Assembly (NCBI GenBank): GCA_039908095.1
Contig: JAMOBJ010000013.1
Coordinates: 1-64,000, forward strand
Length of the DNA stretch: 64,000 bases
Direction of reading: 5' to 3'
Origin: Nitrospirae bacterium YQR-1
Lineage (GTDB): Bacteria > Nitrospirota > Thermodesulfovibrionia > Thermodesulfovibrionales > Magnetobacteriaceae
In this document: in pieces, positions 1 to 8,534 of the stretch
How the letters are laid out: every line of letters starts with the position of its first letter
How positions within the stretch are numbered: position 1 is the first letter of the stretch
Notes under the pieces: model-generated
The model's input: the letters and a program-made list of their open reading frames with translations, nothing else
Databases searched by the model: none
Told to the model about the DNA's origin: nothing
Translations under genes and position numbers: made by a program

Positions 1-139
1 CCACAGGCTCTACTACTAAATTTTTGGAGAAAATTTAGAAAAGAAAAAAAAGAAGGCTTGACATTTCAACATAGCAGGCAATTAGAATAATTTCAAAATA
101 TAATCTTTTCTCACTTTCATTGGCAGTATACAGCGGTCT

Positions 140-192
140 CAACTTGGTATTACTCGTTTTTCTAACCTCTATGTCGGATTTCGGGAAATCCT
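140..192. repeat. Relic of MITE right end plus dispersed ~40-bp motif
   Basis: Bases 140-150 match the right terminus (CAACTTGGTAT) of the MITE-like family seen elsewhere in the window. They are followed directly by a segment (about 150-192) that recurs in inverse orientation at 44083-44127 and, shorter, at 48157-48175. The shared core reads CTATRTCGGATTTCGGG. Its role is unknown. Apart from this relic and the promoter at 200-228, the first 235 bases hold nothing I can identify; a TTGACA at 58-63 has no well-spaced -10. Confidence 0.4.
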
Positions 193-199
193 ATGATTA

Positions 200-228
200 T
201 TGACATAGCAGAGGAATAACTATACAAT
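200..228 (+). promoter_or_regulatory. Sigma-70-type promoter, probably giving a leaderless mRNA
   Basis: TTGACA at 200-205 and TACAAT at 223-228 are separated by exactly 17 bases. The expected transcription start, 7-8 bases after the -10 box, falls on the A of the ATG at 236. No Shine-Dalgarno sequence sits at usable distance from that ATG; GAGG at 211-214 is 21 bases away. The regulator gene is therefore probably expressed from a leaderless transcript. The motif is seen; leaderless expression is inferred. Confidence 0.55.
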
Positions 229-235
229 ACATGTA

Positions 236-1252
236 ATGAAGGAAGTGGAGACAAAAGTCGGGTTTTATAAACTAATAGGCAAATCCCGTGAGATGCAGCG
301 TCTCTATGCGATAATAGAGAAGGTGGCCTCCTCAGACAGCACTATTTTGATAATGGGAGAGAGTGGTACGGGTAAGGAATTGGTGGCAAAGGCGATTCAT
401 TTTTTAAGCTCAAGAGGAGAAAACCCTTTTGTTCCGGTAAATTGTGGTGCAATTCCTAAAGAGCTACTTGAATCTGAACTCTTTGGCCACGAGAAAGGAG
501 CCTTCACCGGAGCAGTTTGTGCCCGCAAAGGGCGGTTTGAGCTTGCTGAGTCAGGTACGATTTTTCTGGATGAAATCGGAGAGCTGCACCCATCCCTGCA
601 GGTTAAGCTTCTCAGGGTTCTGCAGGAAAAGGAATATGAAAGGGTAGGGGGTATTAAAACCGTCAAAGGGGATGTGCGGATACTTGCCGCCACAAATAAA
701 AACCTTGAGGAAGCAACAAAGCGTGGTGAATTCAGAGAGGACCTCTTCTACAGATTAAACGTTATCCCGATTAATATAGCGCCTCTGAGGGACAGAAAAG
801 AAGACATCCAGATTTTGAGAGACCACTTTATAAAAATATACTCCGACAAGAGAGCAATTGAGCCCATAGTAATCAGAGATGATGCTATGGAGATTTTAAT
901 GAAGTACAACTGGCCGGGGAATGTCAGAGAACTGGAAACTCTTATCGAACGTTTTACCATACTTGCAGAAAACGGGATTGTTAATATTGAGGATTTACCG
1001 GAGAGGTTTTTAACTCCAGCACGCAGCCCTGTCACCTCATCAGGCGATCTATCACAACTTCCGCCCGAGGGGATAGATTTGAATTCTTTTCTTGATGACA
1101 TAGAAACCAATATAATCATGCAGGCGCTGGAGCGCTCTGCGGGAGTAAAGAGTAAGGCGGCGGCGTTACTTGGTTTGAACAGGACCACCTTTATAGAGAA
1201 ATTAAAAAAGAAGGGAATAGACACCAGATCAGGTGATTCCCATGTGCAGTAG
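236..1252 (+). CDS. Sigma-54 interaction (NtrC-family) transcriptional activator without receiver domain
   Basis: A 338-residue bacterial enhancer-binding protein that would use ATP hydrolysis to open sigma-54 promoters. Visible motifs: Walker A GESGTGKE (41-48), the sigma-54-contacting GAFTGA loop (88-93), Walker B FLDEIGE (110-116), and a C-terminal Fis-type helix-turn-helix (about 290-330, AAALLGLNRTTFIEKL). The HTH resembles those of FlrA/FleQ/FlrC flagellar regulators. Residues 1-15 are too short for a receiver or other input domain, so activity must be set by expression level or a partner protein. It precedes a secreted TPR protein and an FlrB/FleS-like kinase, suggesting one regulatory unit, although the kinase has no phosphorylatable receiver here. 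Family call is secure; the target regulon is not known. Confidence 0.9.
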   Translation: MKEVETKVGFYKLIGKSREMQRLYAIIEKVASSDSTILIMGESGTGKELVAKAIHFLSSRGENPFVPVNCGAIPKELLESELFGHEKGAFTGAVCARKGRFELAESGTIFLDEIGELHPSLQVKLLRVLQEKEYERVGGIKTVKGDVRILAATNKNLEEATKRGEFREDLFYRLNVIPINIAPLRDRKEDIQILRDHFIKIYSDKRAIEPIVIRDDAMEILMKYNWPGNVRELETLIERFTILAENGIVNIEDLPERFLTPARSPVTSSGDLSQLPPEGIDLNSFLDDIETNIIMQALERSAGVKSKAAALLGLNRTTFIEKLKKKGIDTRSGDSHVQ

Positions 1253-1330
1253 TACTAAAATATTGCAAAAAAATGTCATTTGTTTGACGGTGAGGTTTAA
1301 ATAACCTATTTAAATCAAGCACTTACCAAC

Positions 1331-1346
1331 TGGTATATAATTTGCA
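1331..1346 (+). promoter_or_regulatory. Candidate sigma-54 (-24/-12) promoter
   Basis: TGGTAT-N5-TTGCA has TGG and TTGC in the exact -24/-12 spacing. It lies between the sigma-54 activator gene and the TPR gene. The predicted transcript start (about 1357) is only 3 bases before the preferred ATG at 1360, which has no Shine-Dalgarno sequence. A TATAAT at 1336-1341 overlaps it, so a sigma-70 promoter without a good -35 is the alternative. Confidence 0.35.
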
Positions 1347-1359
1347 AACTGTTAATTTG

Positions 1360-3651
1360 ATGAGAGTCTGTATTTTTTCGATAATTCTTTTTATATCTTT
1401 AACGGCAAACGCTTATGCACTGTCACTTCCCGAACTTATCCTGAACCCTGAGTTAAAGCAGGCCTGGGTTTTGATGGAACTTAAGGAATACGGTAAAGCT
1501 GTTGCAATGCTTGATGAATGTAAACCGTCAAAGACCAAAGATGCTGATGAGCTGGCGGCATGTAATTACCTGTATGCAAAAATTCTTCAGATCAATGGTA
1601 ACACTACAGCGGCGGCTGAGAGGTATGGAAGGGCTTATAACTATGCAGAAAACAAAAACATAAAAGAAGAGGCGTTGTTTAAACAAAGCGAGATAAATTT
1701 GGGGAGAAAACGTTACTTTGAAGCCAGAGCCGGATTTAAGACATTTTTAAAGAGCTTTCCAAAATCAAAATATGCTGCTGCAGCTACTAACGGCCTTGCC
1801 ATATGTCTTGATGAAACCGGTGCATATGATGAGGCATTACAGTATCTTGGAAAAGCCGGAGAGACTCCTGAGATTCTCTTTCGTAGGGCTAACATACTAC
1901 AGCAGACCGGGAAGTATAAAGAGGCTGAAAAAGACTATGCAAAGGCTGCTTCAAAAGGTATGGGTTATCTTTTGAAAGACGACAAAACACGTTACTACTA
2001 TGGTGAGAATTTGTTTATTAATGGTAACAAGAAGAAAGCCCTGGGTTTCTTGATAATGGTAAAGGGCGATAAATATAAGGGGAAGGCACAACTCTATGCC
2101 GCAATGGCTTCAATGGACGATTCTAAGCCTGAAAAAGTCATTGATATGCTTACCGATGCGACAAAGTCACATGACAGCGGTGTACAAAAGAAAGCCTACC
2201 TGAATCTTCTTCAGGTTTATATAAAACATGATATGCCTGATAAGTCAAAAGAGGCGTTTCAAAACCTCAAAGCCTTGTTTATGACGGAGGATGAGAAAAG
2301 CCAGTTTAGAAAGGCACATATGAAGGTGGCTGATTTGTATATGGACAGAGATATGCCTGCAAAGGCGGCGGAAGTACTTCATAATATCCAGGGCATGTAT
2401 ATGACAGATGATGAGAAAGCTCAATTCATGAAATCAAAGTTAAAATTGGCTGATACGTATATGGATGCCGGCATGTTGGATAAGGCGGAGGAGGTGCTTC
2501 AGGGTTTTAAAGAGCAGCATATGTCAGATGATGAGAAAAACCAGTACAAAAACACAAACTTAAAGCTGATAGATTCATACATAAACAAGGGGAAAGTTAA
2601 AGAGGCAAAGAAGATGGTAGTAACACTTAAGGATATGAATTTAATTGATGGTGACAGTGCGGAGGTAGGCAAGGCTTATCTGAAAATTGCCAAAAATCAG
2701 ATGGAAAAGGGGGTGCTGAATGAAGCTAAGGAGATGCTTGATGTTTTAAAGTCTATGCATTTGAAAGAAAACGAGAAAAATGAATTAAATTTGATAGATG
2801 TAAAAATGAATTTAAAAGAAAAAAAATATAAAGATATGATAGAGGCCATGCTCCCGCAATTAAAAAAATCACCAAAATCTGCACAACTTCTTGAGGCGCT
2901 TGAAAATATAATGAAAGATGCGCTTACAGGTGATAAAAAGGAGTTTGCAGCTTTATGGGGTTCTTATGGTTCATATCTTTTGGATACGTCCAGGGAAAAA
3001 TTCTTATTTGAAGTAAGAGATGCTCTTAAGGGTCAGGGAAAACCCTACATAGACCTTCTTATCTGGTTTTCCAAAAATGCCGCCTCAGAAGGGAAATATA
3101 ATGCACTCCGTGAACTTTCCGATGTGTCATTAAAAGCAGGGGATAAGACCGCGGCGGTAAAGTATCTTGGGCAGCTCAAGGGGCTTAACATCTCTGCGGA
3201 TGAAATAAACCGTCTTGAGGCTGAGATGTTTTACTCCAGCGGGGATTTCAAAAATGCAATTCTGAAAATTATGGATATAAAGGAACTAAAGAAGGAAGAC
3301 ATGAAATTAATAAATGATACTATAGGACAGATAGATGATAAAGTAAAGGGGGCGGCATTTTTTGAAAAGGCAGTCACAACACTGGGTGGCACTCAGAGTG
3401 ATTATGTGCTCCTTGCCGATATGTATGCTAATGCCGGAAAGAAGGACCTCGCAATGAAGTATTACAAGCAAATTGTACAGACTGACCCCGGTAATGAGAG
3501 AGCACTCTATGGCATTGTAACTAATTCAAGCGGAGCTGAGGCGGATGAGGCCTTAAAAAAACTGAGCCTCGTTAATTCAACTCTGGGAAACTATGCTAAA
3601 TCAATACTCCAGCAAAAGGAGCTGGATAATAAACTGGAGGGGAAACCCTGA
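1360..3651 (+). CDS. Secreted TPR-repeat protein with 40-residue internal repeats
   Basis: A 763-residue protein made of tetratricopeptide-like helix pairs. I chose ATG 1360 over the in-frame TTG at 1342 because it begins a classical signal peptide (MRVCIFSIILFISLTANAYA), so export to the periplasm or outer membrane is likely. Three repeats of exactly 120 bp begin at 2281, 2401 and 2521, each starting M-T/S-x-D-E-K and containing a K-x-A-D-x-Y-M-D type segment; a fourth, diverged unit follows. The exact period points to recent internal duplication. The stop overlaps the next start (TGATG), so the gene is translationally coupled to the FlrB-like kinase. Such proteins usually scaffold protein complexes; the partner is unknown. 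There is no catalytic motif. Confidence 0.8.
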   Translation: MRVCIFSIILFISLTANAYALSLPELILNPELKQAWVLMELKEYGKAVAMLDECKPSKTKDADELAACNYLYAKILQINGNTTAAAERYGRAYNYAENKNIKEEALFKQSEINLGRKRYFEARAGFKTFLKSFPKSKYAAAATNGLAICLDETGAYDEALQYLGKAGETPEILFRRANILQQTGKYKEAEKDYAKAASKGMGYLLKDDKTRYYYGENLFINGNKKKALGFLIMVKGDKYKGKAQLYAAMASMDDSKPEKVIDMLTDATKSHDSGVQKKAYLNLLQVYIKHDMPDKSKEAFQNLKALFMTEDEKSQFRKAHMKVADLYMDRDMPAKAAEVLHNIQGMYMTDDEKAQFMKSKLKLADTYMDAGMLDKAEEVLQGFKEQHMSDDEKNQYKNTNLKLIDSYINKGKVKEAKKMVVTLKDMNLIDGDSAEVGKAYLKIAKNQMEKGVLNEAKEMLDVLKSMHLKENEKNELNLIDVKMNLKEKKYKDMIEAMLPQLKKSPKSAQLLEALENIMKDALTGDKKEFAALWGSYGSYLLDTSREKFLFEVRDALKGQGKPYIDLLIWFSKNAASEGKYNALRELSDVSLKAGDKTAAVKYLGQLKGLNISADEINRLEAEMFYSSGDFKNAILKIMDIKELKKEDMKLINDTIGQIDDKVKGAAFFEKAVTTLGGTQSDYVLLADMYANAGKKDLAMKYYKQIVQTDPGNERALYGIVTNSSGAEADEALKKLSLVNSTLGNYAKSILQQKELDNKLEGKP

Positions 3652-4826
3652 TGGAAGACATCGGCAGACTTAATGAAGCATTCAACACCTTTACCGTTGC
3701 CTCTAAGAGCCTTGAGCTGATATATGAGAAGCTTAAGGAACGGGTACATTATCTTACGATAGAGTTAGAGGAAAAAAATAAGCAGTTGGAGCAGGCACTC
3801 AGTGATACAGAGGAGGCAAAGGACTATTTAAAGGGAATTCTGGAAAGCCTGAGTGAGTCAATAATAGTGACAGATTCAAATGATCTTGTAACTATGTTTA
3901 ACAGAGCCTCAGTGAACCTTCTTCGGATAGCGGAGTCTGATGCGGTGGGGAAACCGATAGATAGCCTCGATTTTACCATTGAAACTGAGGGGCCGGATAC
4001 ATTCCTCAATGTGGATAATAATCAGTACAATGTGTTAGTTTCCCGTTCGGAGGTCACTGACTCTGAGGGGGCTGTAAGGGGAAAAGTCTTTCTACTTCAG
4101 GATATTACAAGACTTAAGGAGCTTGAAACCCAGCATGAGAGAAACAAACGGCTTATTGCCATGGGAGAGATGGCAGCCCAGATAGTGCATGAAATAAGAA
4201 GCCCGCTTTGCAGCATCGAACTTTATGCCAGTATGCTTGAAAACGAACTGGGCCTGAGTCCTCATGCAACCCTTGCACGGGGTATATCAACCGGCATCAG
4301 AAGCCTCAACAACATTCTTACCAATATGCTGTTTTTTGCAAAACCGCAGAAACCGTTATTTCATAATATTAAGATTTCAACAGTGGCGGAGGAGTCCCTG
4401 AATATGCTTTTACCTCTGATAGAGGCTCGTGGAATAACACTTTGCAGGGAAGTTGAGGGGCCCGCTGCTGTGGTTAAAGGAGACCTTGAGTTATTAAAGC
4501 AGGTGCTTATGAATATAATTATAAACGCAGTGCATGTAACCCCTGAAAACGGCACAATAAAAATAATTGAGACGGTTGAAAACAACATGGCGGTTATTAA
4601 AGTGATAGATGAGGGAGAGGGGATAAGCCATCAAAACATAGAGAGGATATTTGATCCGTTTTTTAGTACAAAAGAGCGCGGAACCGGGCTGGGGCTTGCC
4701 ATAGCGTCAAAAATAATGCTTGTTCATCAGGGCGCCATAAAGGTTAAAAGTGAACATGGCAGCGGCAGCAGCTTTGAGATGAACCTGCCCCTTAGTGCTG
4801 TGGCCACGGTGGAAAAGGAGCAGTAA
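3651..4826 (+). CDS. PAS-domain sensor histidine kinase, FlrB/FleS-like
   Basis: A 391-residue cytoplasmic kinase with no membrane segment. Order: coiled coil (about 20-60), PAS domain (about 60-155), HisKA dimerisation helix with phospho-acceptor His180 in the motif VHEIRSPL, and HATPase_c with N box (NIIINAV), DEGEGI and GTGLGLA. The HisKA segment, continuing into LEN-rich and LFFAKPQKP sequences, closely resembles FlrB/FleS/AtoS-like kinases that control sigma-54 flagellar genes. It is coupled to the TPR gene by a 1-base stop/start overlap and lies downstream of the receiver-less activator. Its cognate receiver is not adjacent, which is odd for this family. The flagellar role is inference; the kinase call is firm. 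Confidence 0.87.
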   Translation: MEDIGRLNEAFNTFTVASKSLELIYEKLKERVHYLTIELEEKNKQLEQALSDTEEAKDYLKGILESLSESIIVTDSNDLVTMFNRASVNLLRIAESDAVGKPIDSLDFTIETEGPDTFLNVDNNQYNVLVSRSEVTDSEGAVRGKVFLLQDITRLKELETQHERNKRLIAMGEMAAQIVHEIRSPLCSIELYASMLENELGLSPHATLARGISTGIRSLNNILTNMLFFAKPQKPLFHNIKISTVAEESLNMLLPLIEARGITLCREVEGPAAVVKGDLELLKQVLMNIIINAVHVTPENGTIKIIETVENNMAVIKVIDEGEGISHQNIERIFDPFFSTKERGTGLGLAIASKIMLVHQGAIKVKSEHGSGSSFEMNLPLSAVATVEKEQ

Positions 4827-4837
4827 ATCCACCTCAC

Positions 4838-5275
4838 TTATTTTCTGAATGTGTTATGGCAATTCATACAGCCGTCCAGGAGTTTCTTAGTGAGCGTGTG
4901 CATTTTCTTGTAATCATTCTTTGAAGCGGAGTCTTCCAGCAAATGAAGATTTCCATGAAATTCCTTGTCCATTTTTATAAATTCGCTGAGTTTGCCGGCA
5001 TTTTTGGGCAGATTGATCTTGCCGGCATGGACGCTTTCATGAGTTCTTTCCATAGTACCTTTAAGGGGCTCTATTGCGTTTAAAACGCTTTTACTGTCTT
5101 TCAAAACAACTGCAACAACAATCTCCTGAATGGCCTTTTGAATAAGCACCATTTCCTCAATTAAAGAATTGCCGCCGTTATCACCATGTTTACCACCCTC
5201 ATGGGCATAAACGGCAACCGGAAAAACTATAAGCAGCAAAAGAGCAGCCAAAGTTATAAGATAGTTCCTTTTCAT
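4838..5275 (-). CDS. Cytochrome c' / class II c-type cytochrome-like protein
   Basis: A 145-residue exported protein with an N-terminal signal peptide (about residues 1-24, ending VYAHE). A single CXXCH haem-binding motif (CMNCH) lies only five residues from the C-terminus. The rest is helical with regularly spaced His/Met/Leu, compatible with a four-helix bundle. A C-terminal haem site plus helical bundle is the hallmark of class II cytochromes (c' and cyt b562-like). These act in periplasmic electron transfer or NO/ligand binding; the partner is unknown. It is convergent with the kinase gene (stops 11 bp apart) and has a MITE copy 25 bp upstream of its start, so that repeat lies in its promoter region. 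Confidence 0.78.
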   Translation of the reverse strand: MKRNYLITLAALLLLIVFPVAVYAHEGGKHGDNGGNSLIEEMVLIQKAIQEIVVAVVLKDSKSVLNAIEPLKGTMERTHESVHAGKINLPKNAGKLSEFIKMDKEFHGNLHLLEDSASKNDYKKMHTLTKKLLDGCMNCHNTFRK

Positions 5276-5299
5276 ACAATACCTCCAGATTTCAAATTA

Positions 5300-5440
5300 A
5301 TACTAAGTAGCAGTCAAAAGAGTAACGAGGCGGCAAGGAGAAAGCGCCCCCTCCCCTTACAGGGGAATCCCCTTTAGGGGAGACGTCAAGGAGCTTTAGA
5401 CAAAGCCAACAAAGTTAATCGAATGACTGCTACTTGGTAT
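5300..5440. repeat. MITE-like element, copy A (CCAAG...CTTGG subfamily)
   Basis: A 141-bp element bounded by ATACTAAGTAGCAGTCA on the left and TGACTGCTACTTGGTAT on the right, an almost perfect inverted repeat. Between them are conserved blocks AGTAACGAGGCGGCAAGGAG, a GGGGAATCCCCTTTAGGGGA hairpin and AAGCCAACAAAGTTAATCGA. It has no coding capacity. It lies between the divergent upstream side of the cytochrome gene and the 3' end of the SUMF1-like gene. Bases 5441-5602, up to that gene, hold nothing else I recognise. Confidence 0.75.
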
Positions 5441-5602
5441 AAGTTTAAGTTAACAGTAACAAAGCACTTCTGCTTTAAGCCTTAGCAGCATCAACACAGT
5501 AGTCTTAGCTTTCTTTAATAGTTATACATGTTACCATTATCTTCTGAAAAAGACAACAGGTGAATTTCAAAAAAATCGCCGGTCTCAGACGACAGGGCGC
5601 TC

Positions 5603-6391
5603 CTAATTGGTCCTCAGCAGGCGGAAACCCACATTTTCTCCCTTATTGGGCGGAGCATCGGTGTATCTCAGCGCACATCTTACATACTGGCGTGAGACGT
5701 ACCACGCACCGCCACGAATGACATGCCCGACTCCGGGGCCTTTATATACGGGATTATTATGAGCATGGCTGCTGTAAGCATCCTTATTGTACATATCCAG
5801 CACCCACTCCCACGCATTGCCGCTCATATCATAAATCTCTAATCCATTGGGTTTTTTCAGCCCGATAATTCCTGTTCTGTCATTAACGTTAGCCTCATAC
5901 CAGGCATACTCCGAGGGGTCGTTACCTCCGGAGTACTTCTCATGCTTACCGCCGCTTCTGCATGCGTATTCCCACTGCGCCTCAGTAGGTAAACGATATT
6001 TACCGTCCGTCTGCACATTTAGTTTGCTAATAAAATCCTGCACCTCATACCATGTGACACGTTCAACAGGACAGTCATGGCGGCAGCGATAAAAGGCGGA
6101 GTCTTTTTTATCCTCCGGGTTACTACCCATTATTTTTACCCACTGCTCCTGTGTCACCTCATATTTTCCAATGTAAAAGCTATCCAGACAAACCTCATGC
6201 ACTGGTTTTTCATTGTCCTGCCCGTCACCAAATGTATCGCCCATCTGATAACAACCGCCCACAACATAGATAAACTTCATACCCGTTACAGGGTCGGTAT
6301 AGTTACTAATGCTGCCGACACTCTTATTTAACTCATGAACACAACCACTCAGTGCAGCAACAACAATTAATAAACACACAGTAAGCCTCAT
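5603..6391 (-). CDS. SUMF1/FGE-sulfatase-domain lipoprotein
   Basis: A 262-residue protein with a lipoprotein signal (lipobox LSGC, Cys16), so probably membrane-anchored in the periplasm. From about residue 40 it carries the formylglycine-generating-enzyme fold: GGCYQMG, PVHEV, YEVTQEQW, RLPTEAQWEYA, MSGNAWEWV, RGGAWY and GFRLL, the usual ordered signature blocks. True FGE needs a pair of catalytic cysteines near the RGGSW block; here only one Cys follows (VRCALRY). Sulfatase activation is therefore unlikely, and a binding or modifying role as in many bacterial SUMF1-like proteins is more probable. It lies 64 bp downstream of ftsK on the same strand and may be cotranscribed. Confidence 0.8.
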   Translation of the reverse strand: MRLTVCLLIVVAALSGCVHELNKSVGSISNYTDPVTGMKFIYVVGGCYQMGDTFGDGQDNEKPVHEVCLDSFYIGKYEVTQEQWVKIMGSNPEDKKDSAFYRCRHDCPVERVTWYEVQDFISKLNVQTDGKYRLPTEAQWEYACRSGGKHEKYSGGNDPSEYAWYEANVNDRTGIIGLKKPNGLEIYDMSGNAWEWVLDMYNKDAYSSHAHNNPVYKGPGVGHVIRGGAWYVSRQYVRCALRYTDAPPNKGENVGFRLLRTN

Positions 6392-6455
6392 TTTATGCTA
6401 CCTCCTTTTGTATAATAATCCCAACCTCAGCCCCATTTAATAAGAATACCTTCTC

Positions 6456-8534
6456 TTAGTTGGAAACAAAATCCCTCGGTTTCCCTGCGCCTTTTGGAGG
6501 GCCGACAAGGCCGTCCTCATCAAGCATATCCATAATGCGCGCCGCCCTGTTATAGCCTATCTTAAACCGCCTCTGTATCGAAGATATCGAAACCTCGCCC
6601 ATTGTTTGTGCATACCGGATGACTTCCTTATACACCTCATCTCTGTCACTGCCTGTGTTGTCAGAGTCAGATGATTGTGCCTCCTCCATTACGAGATTTT
6701 CAAAAATAGAGTAATCCGGCTTAGCCTGTGATTTAACAAAATCCACTACCGCCTTTATTTCACTTTCATCAACAAACGCTCCATGCACTCTGGTGATTTT
6801 AGCCCCGGGGCTAAGCATCAGCATATCCCCCCGGCCAAGGAGTTTTTCAGCCCCATGAGTGTCCAGTATAGTTCGTGAATCCACCTTGGAGGATACCATA
6901 AAGGCAACTCTTGAGGGAAAATTCGCTTTAATTATTCCTGTTATAACATCCACAGAGGGCCTCTGTGTGGCCACGATAAGATGTATTCCCGATGCCCTTG
7001 CCATCTGCGCCAGACGCACTATCGAGTCCTCTACGTTTTTGGCGGCTGTGAACATTAAATCTGCAAGCTCATCTATTATCACTATTATGTACGGAAGCCT
7101 CTCCTCATCTGTAACCGAGGCATTGAACATCTCTATGTTTCTAGCCCCCTGTCCTGCTATCAGGCGGTAGCGGCGCTCCATCTCAAGTAGCATTTTCTTC
7201 AGGGCGTCTGAGGCCTCCTTGGGGCTGGTTATTACGTTTGAAATTAAATGCGGAATCCCCTCGTAAATGGAAAGCTCCAGCAGCTTAGGGTCAACCATCA
7301 GCATTTTCACCTCCGAGGGTTTTGCTTTAAAGAGAATACTCATAATCATGGAGTTTATGGCCACACTCTTACCTGAGCCTGTGGTGCCGGCAACAAGGAG
7401 GTGGGGCATCCGGGCCAGGTCCTCTACCACCGGGTTGCCGTAAATGTCCTTGCCCATGCACAGAGTCAGAAGAGAGCTCTTTTTAATAAACCTGTCTGAC
7501 TCTATGATTTCCCTTAAGCTAACCACACTTCTTTTCTCATTTGGTACTTCTATGCCTATGGGGGTTTTCCCGGGTATCAGCGAAACTCTGACCTTAATGC
7601 CGCCCATGGCACGCCCAAGGTCATCAGAGAGGGCTACGACTTTACTGATTTTAACCCCTGCAGCAGGTTCAAACTCATACATGGTGATAACCGGACCCGG
7701 ATGAGCCTGTGCTATCTTACCCTCTACATTAAAATCCGAAAGCCTGTTTTTCAAAATATCGGCTGCCCGTACCAACTCCTCTTTGGTCAGTTCATACTTG
7801 TGGATGTCATCAGTGATTAACAATTCCACATTTGGAAGGCTATACTGTCCGGCACGCATCTCAGGGGGCATCTTAATTTGCCGTAATATTTCCGGCGGCT
7901 TCCTCTCATCCTCAAGAGGCTCTTCCTTGTGTTTAATAATTTTAAAATCAGGTTTTATATCCCCATCATCAGCGCTCTCTGTGCCGGCAGTTGAGGCGGA
8001 TGAAACGGACGGCCCGGACTGAGACCTCCGTCTGAAAGATATAGAGGTCAGGTTAATCGGCAGCATCAGCGCAATTGATGTATAAAAAACAGATAGTGTC
8101 ACCATGTAGGCAAACACGGAGGAGAAGGGTTTCTTTAGAATACCGATTAAAACAAAGCCAAACAATCCTCCGCCAACTGCTATTGTGCTAAATGTCTCTG
8201 AAAGCAGGGTAAAAAACATCGGTAAGGTTACTGACAGAAGAGCCGAACCAACCAGATTCTCTTTTTTCATTATGCTTCCAATAAGTCTCCTCAGCCCGTA
8301 GAAAAACAAAATAATCGGGAAAATGTAGGCTCCGGTACCAAAAAAAGCCAGAAGTATGTCTGAGTACCATGAGCCGGCAATGCCGCAGTAGTTAGACGGA
8401 GGTAAATCAGTATAAGTAAAAGGGGAGGGGTCCCATTTATTATAAGTAAGCAGCGATGTTGCTGTGAAAAGGGAAAATAAAATGGCAACAAGCCCCTTTA
8501 TCTCATATTTTAATCCTCTTACGACTTCTGCCAT
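6456..8534 (-). CDS. ftsK: DNA translocase FtsK/SpoIIIE
   Basis: A 692-residue septal DNA pump that clears and segregates chromosomes at division. There are about four N-terminal membrane helices (residues about 12-155), a short linker (to about 215), an alpha/beta motor domain with Walker A GTTGSGKS and Walker B IIVIIDELADLM, and a C-terminal winged-helix gamma domain (SISSIQRRFKIGYNRAAR) that reads KOPS orientation sequences. The linker is short compared with E. coli FtsK, as in many SpoIIIE-type proteins. Its start lies 16 bases inside the end of uppP, so the two genes are translationally linked. The assignment is firm. Confidence 0.95.
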   Translation of the reverse strand: MAEVVRGLKYEIKGLVAILFSLFTATSLLTYNKWDPSPFTYTDLPPSNYCGIAGSWYSDILLAFFGTGAYIFPIILFFYGLRRLIGSIMKKENLVGSALLSVTLPMFFTLLSETFSTIAVGGGLFGFVLIGILKKPFSSVFAYMVTLSVFYTSIALMLPINLTSISFRRRSQSGPSVSSASTAGTESADDGDIKPDFKIIKHKEEPLEDERKPPEILRQIKMPPEMRAGQYSLPNVELLITDDIHKYELTKEELVRAADILKNRLSDFNVEGKIAQAHPGPVITMYEFEPAAGVKISKVVALSDDLGRAMGGIKVRVSLIPGKTPIGIEVPNEKRSVVSLREIIESDRFIKKSSLLTLCMGKDIYGNPVVEDLARMPHLLVAGTTGSGKSVAINSMIMSILFKAKPSEVKMLMVDPKLLELSIYEGIPHLISNVITSPKEASDALKKMLLEMERRYRLIAGQGARNIEMFNASVTDEERLPYIIVIIDELADLMFTAAKNVEDSIVRLAQMARASGIHLIVATQRPSVDVITGIIKANFPSRVAFMVSSKVDSRTILDTHGAEKLLGRGDMLMLSPGAKITRVHGAFVDESEIKAVVDFVKSQAKPDYSIFENLVMEEAQSSDSDNTGSDRDEVYKEVIRYAQTMGEVSISSIQRRFKIGYNRAARIMDMLDEDGLVGPPKGAGKPRDFVSN

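Noticed and set aside
1342..1359. TTG start for the TPR protein
   Set aside because: ATG 1360 begins a standard signal peptide; the TTG overlaps the -12 element of the candidate promoter.
5603..6391. True formylglycine-generating enzyme
   Set aside because: Only one of the two expected catalytic cysteines is present near the C-terminus.
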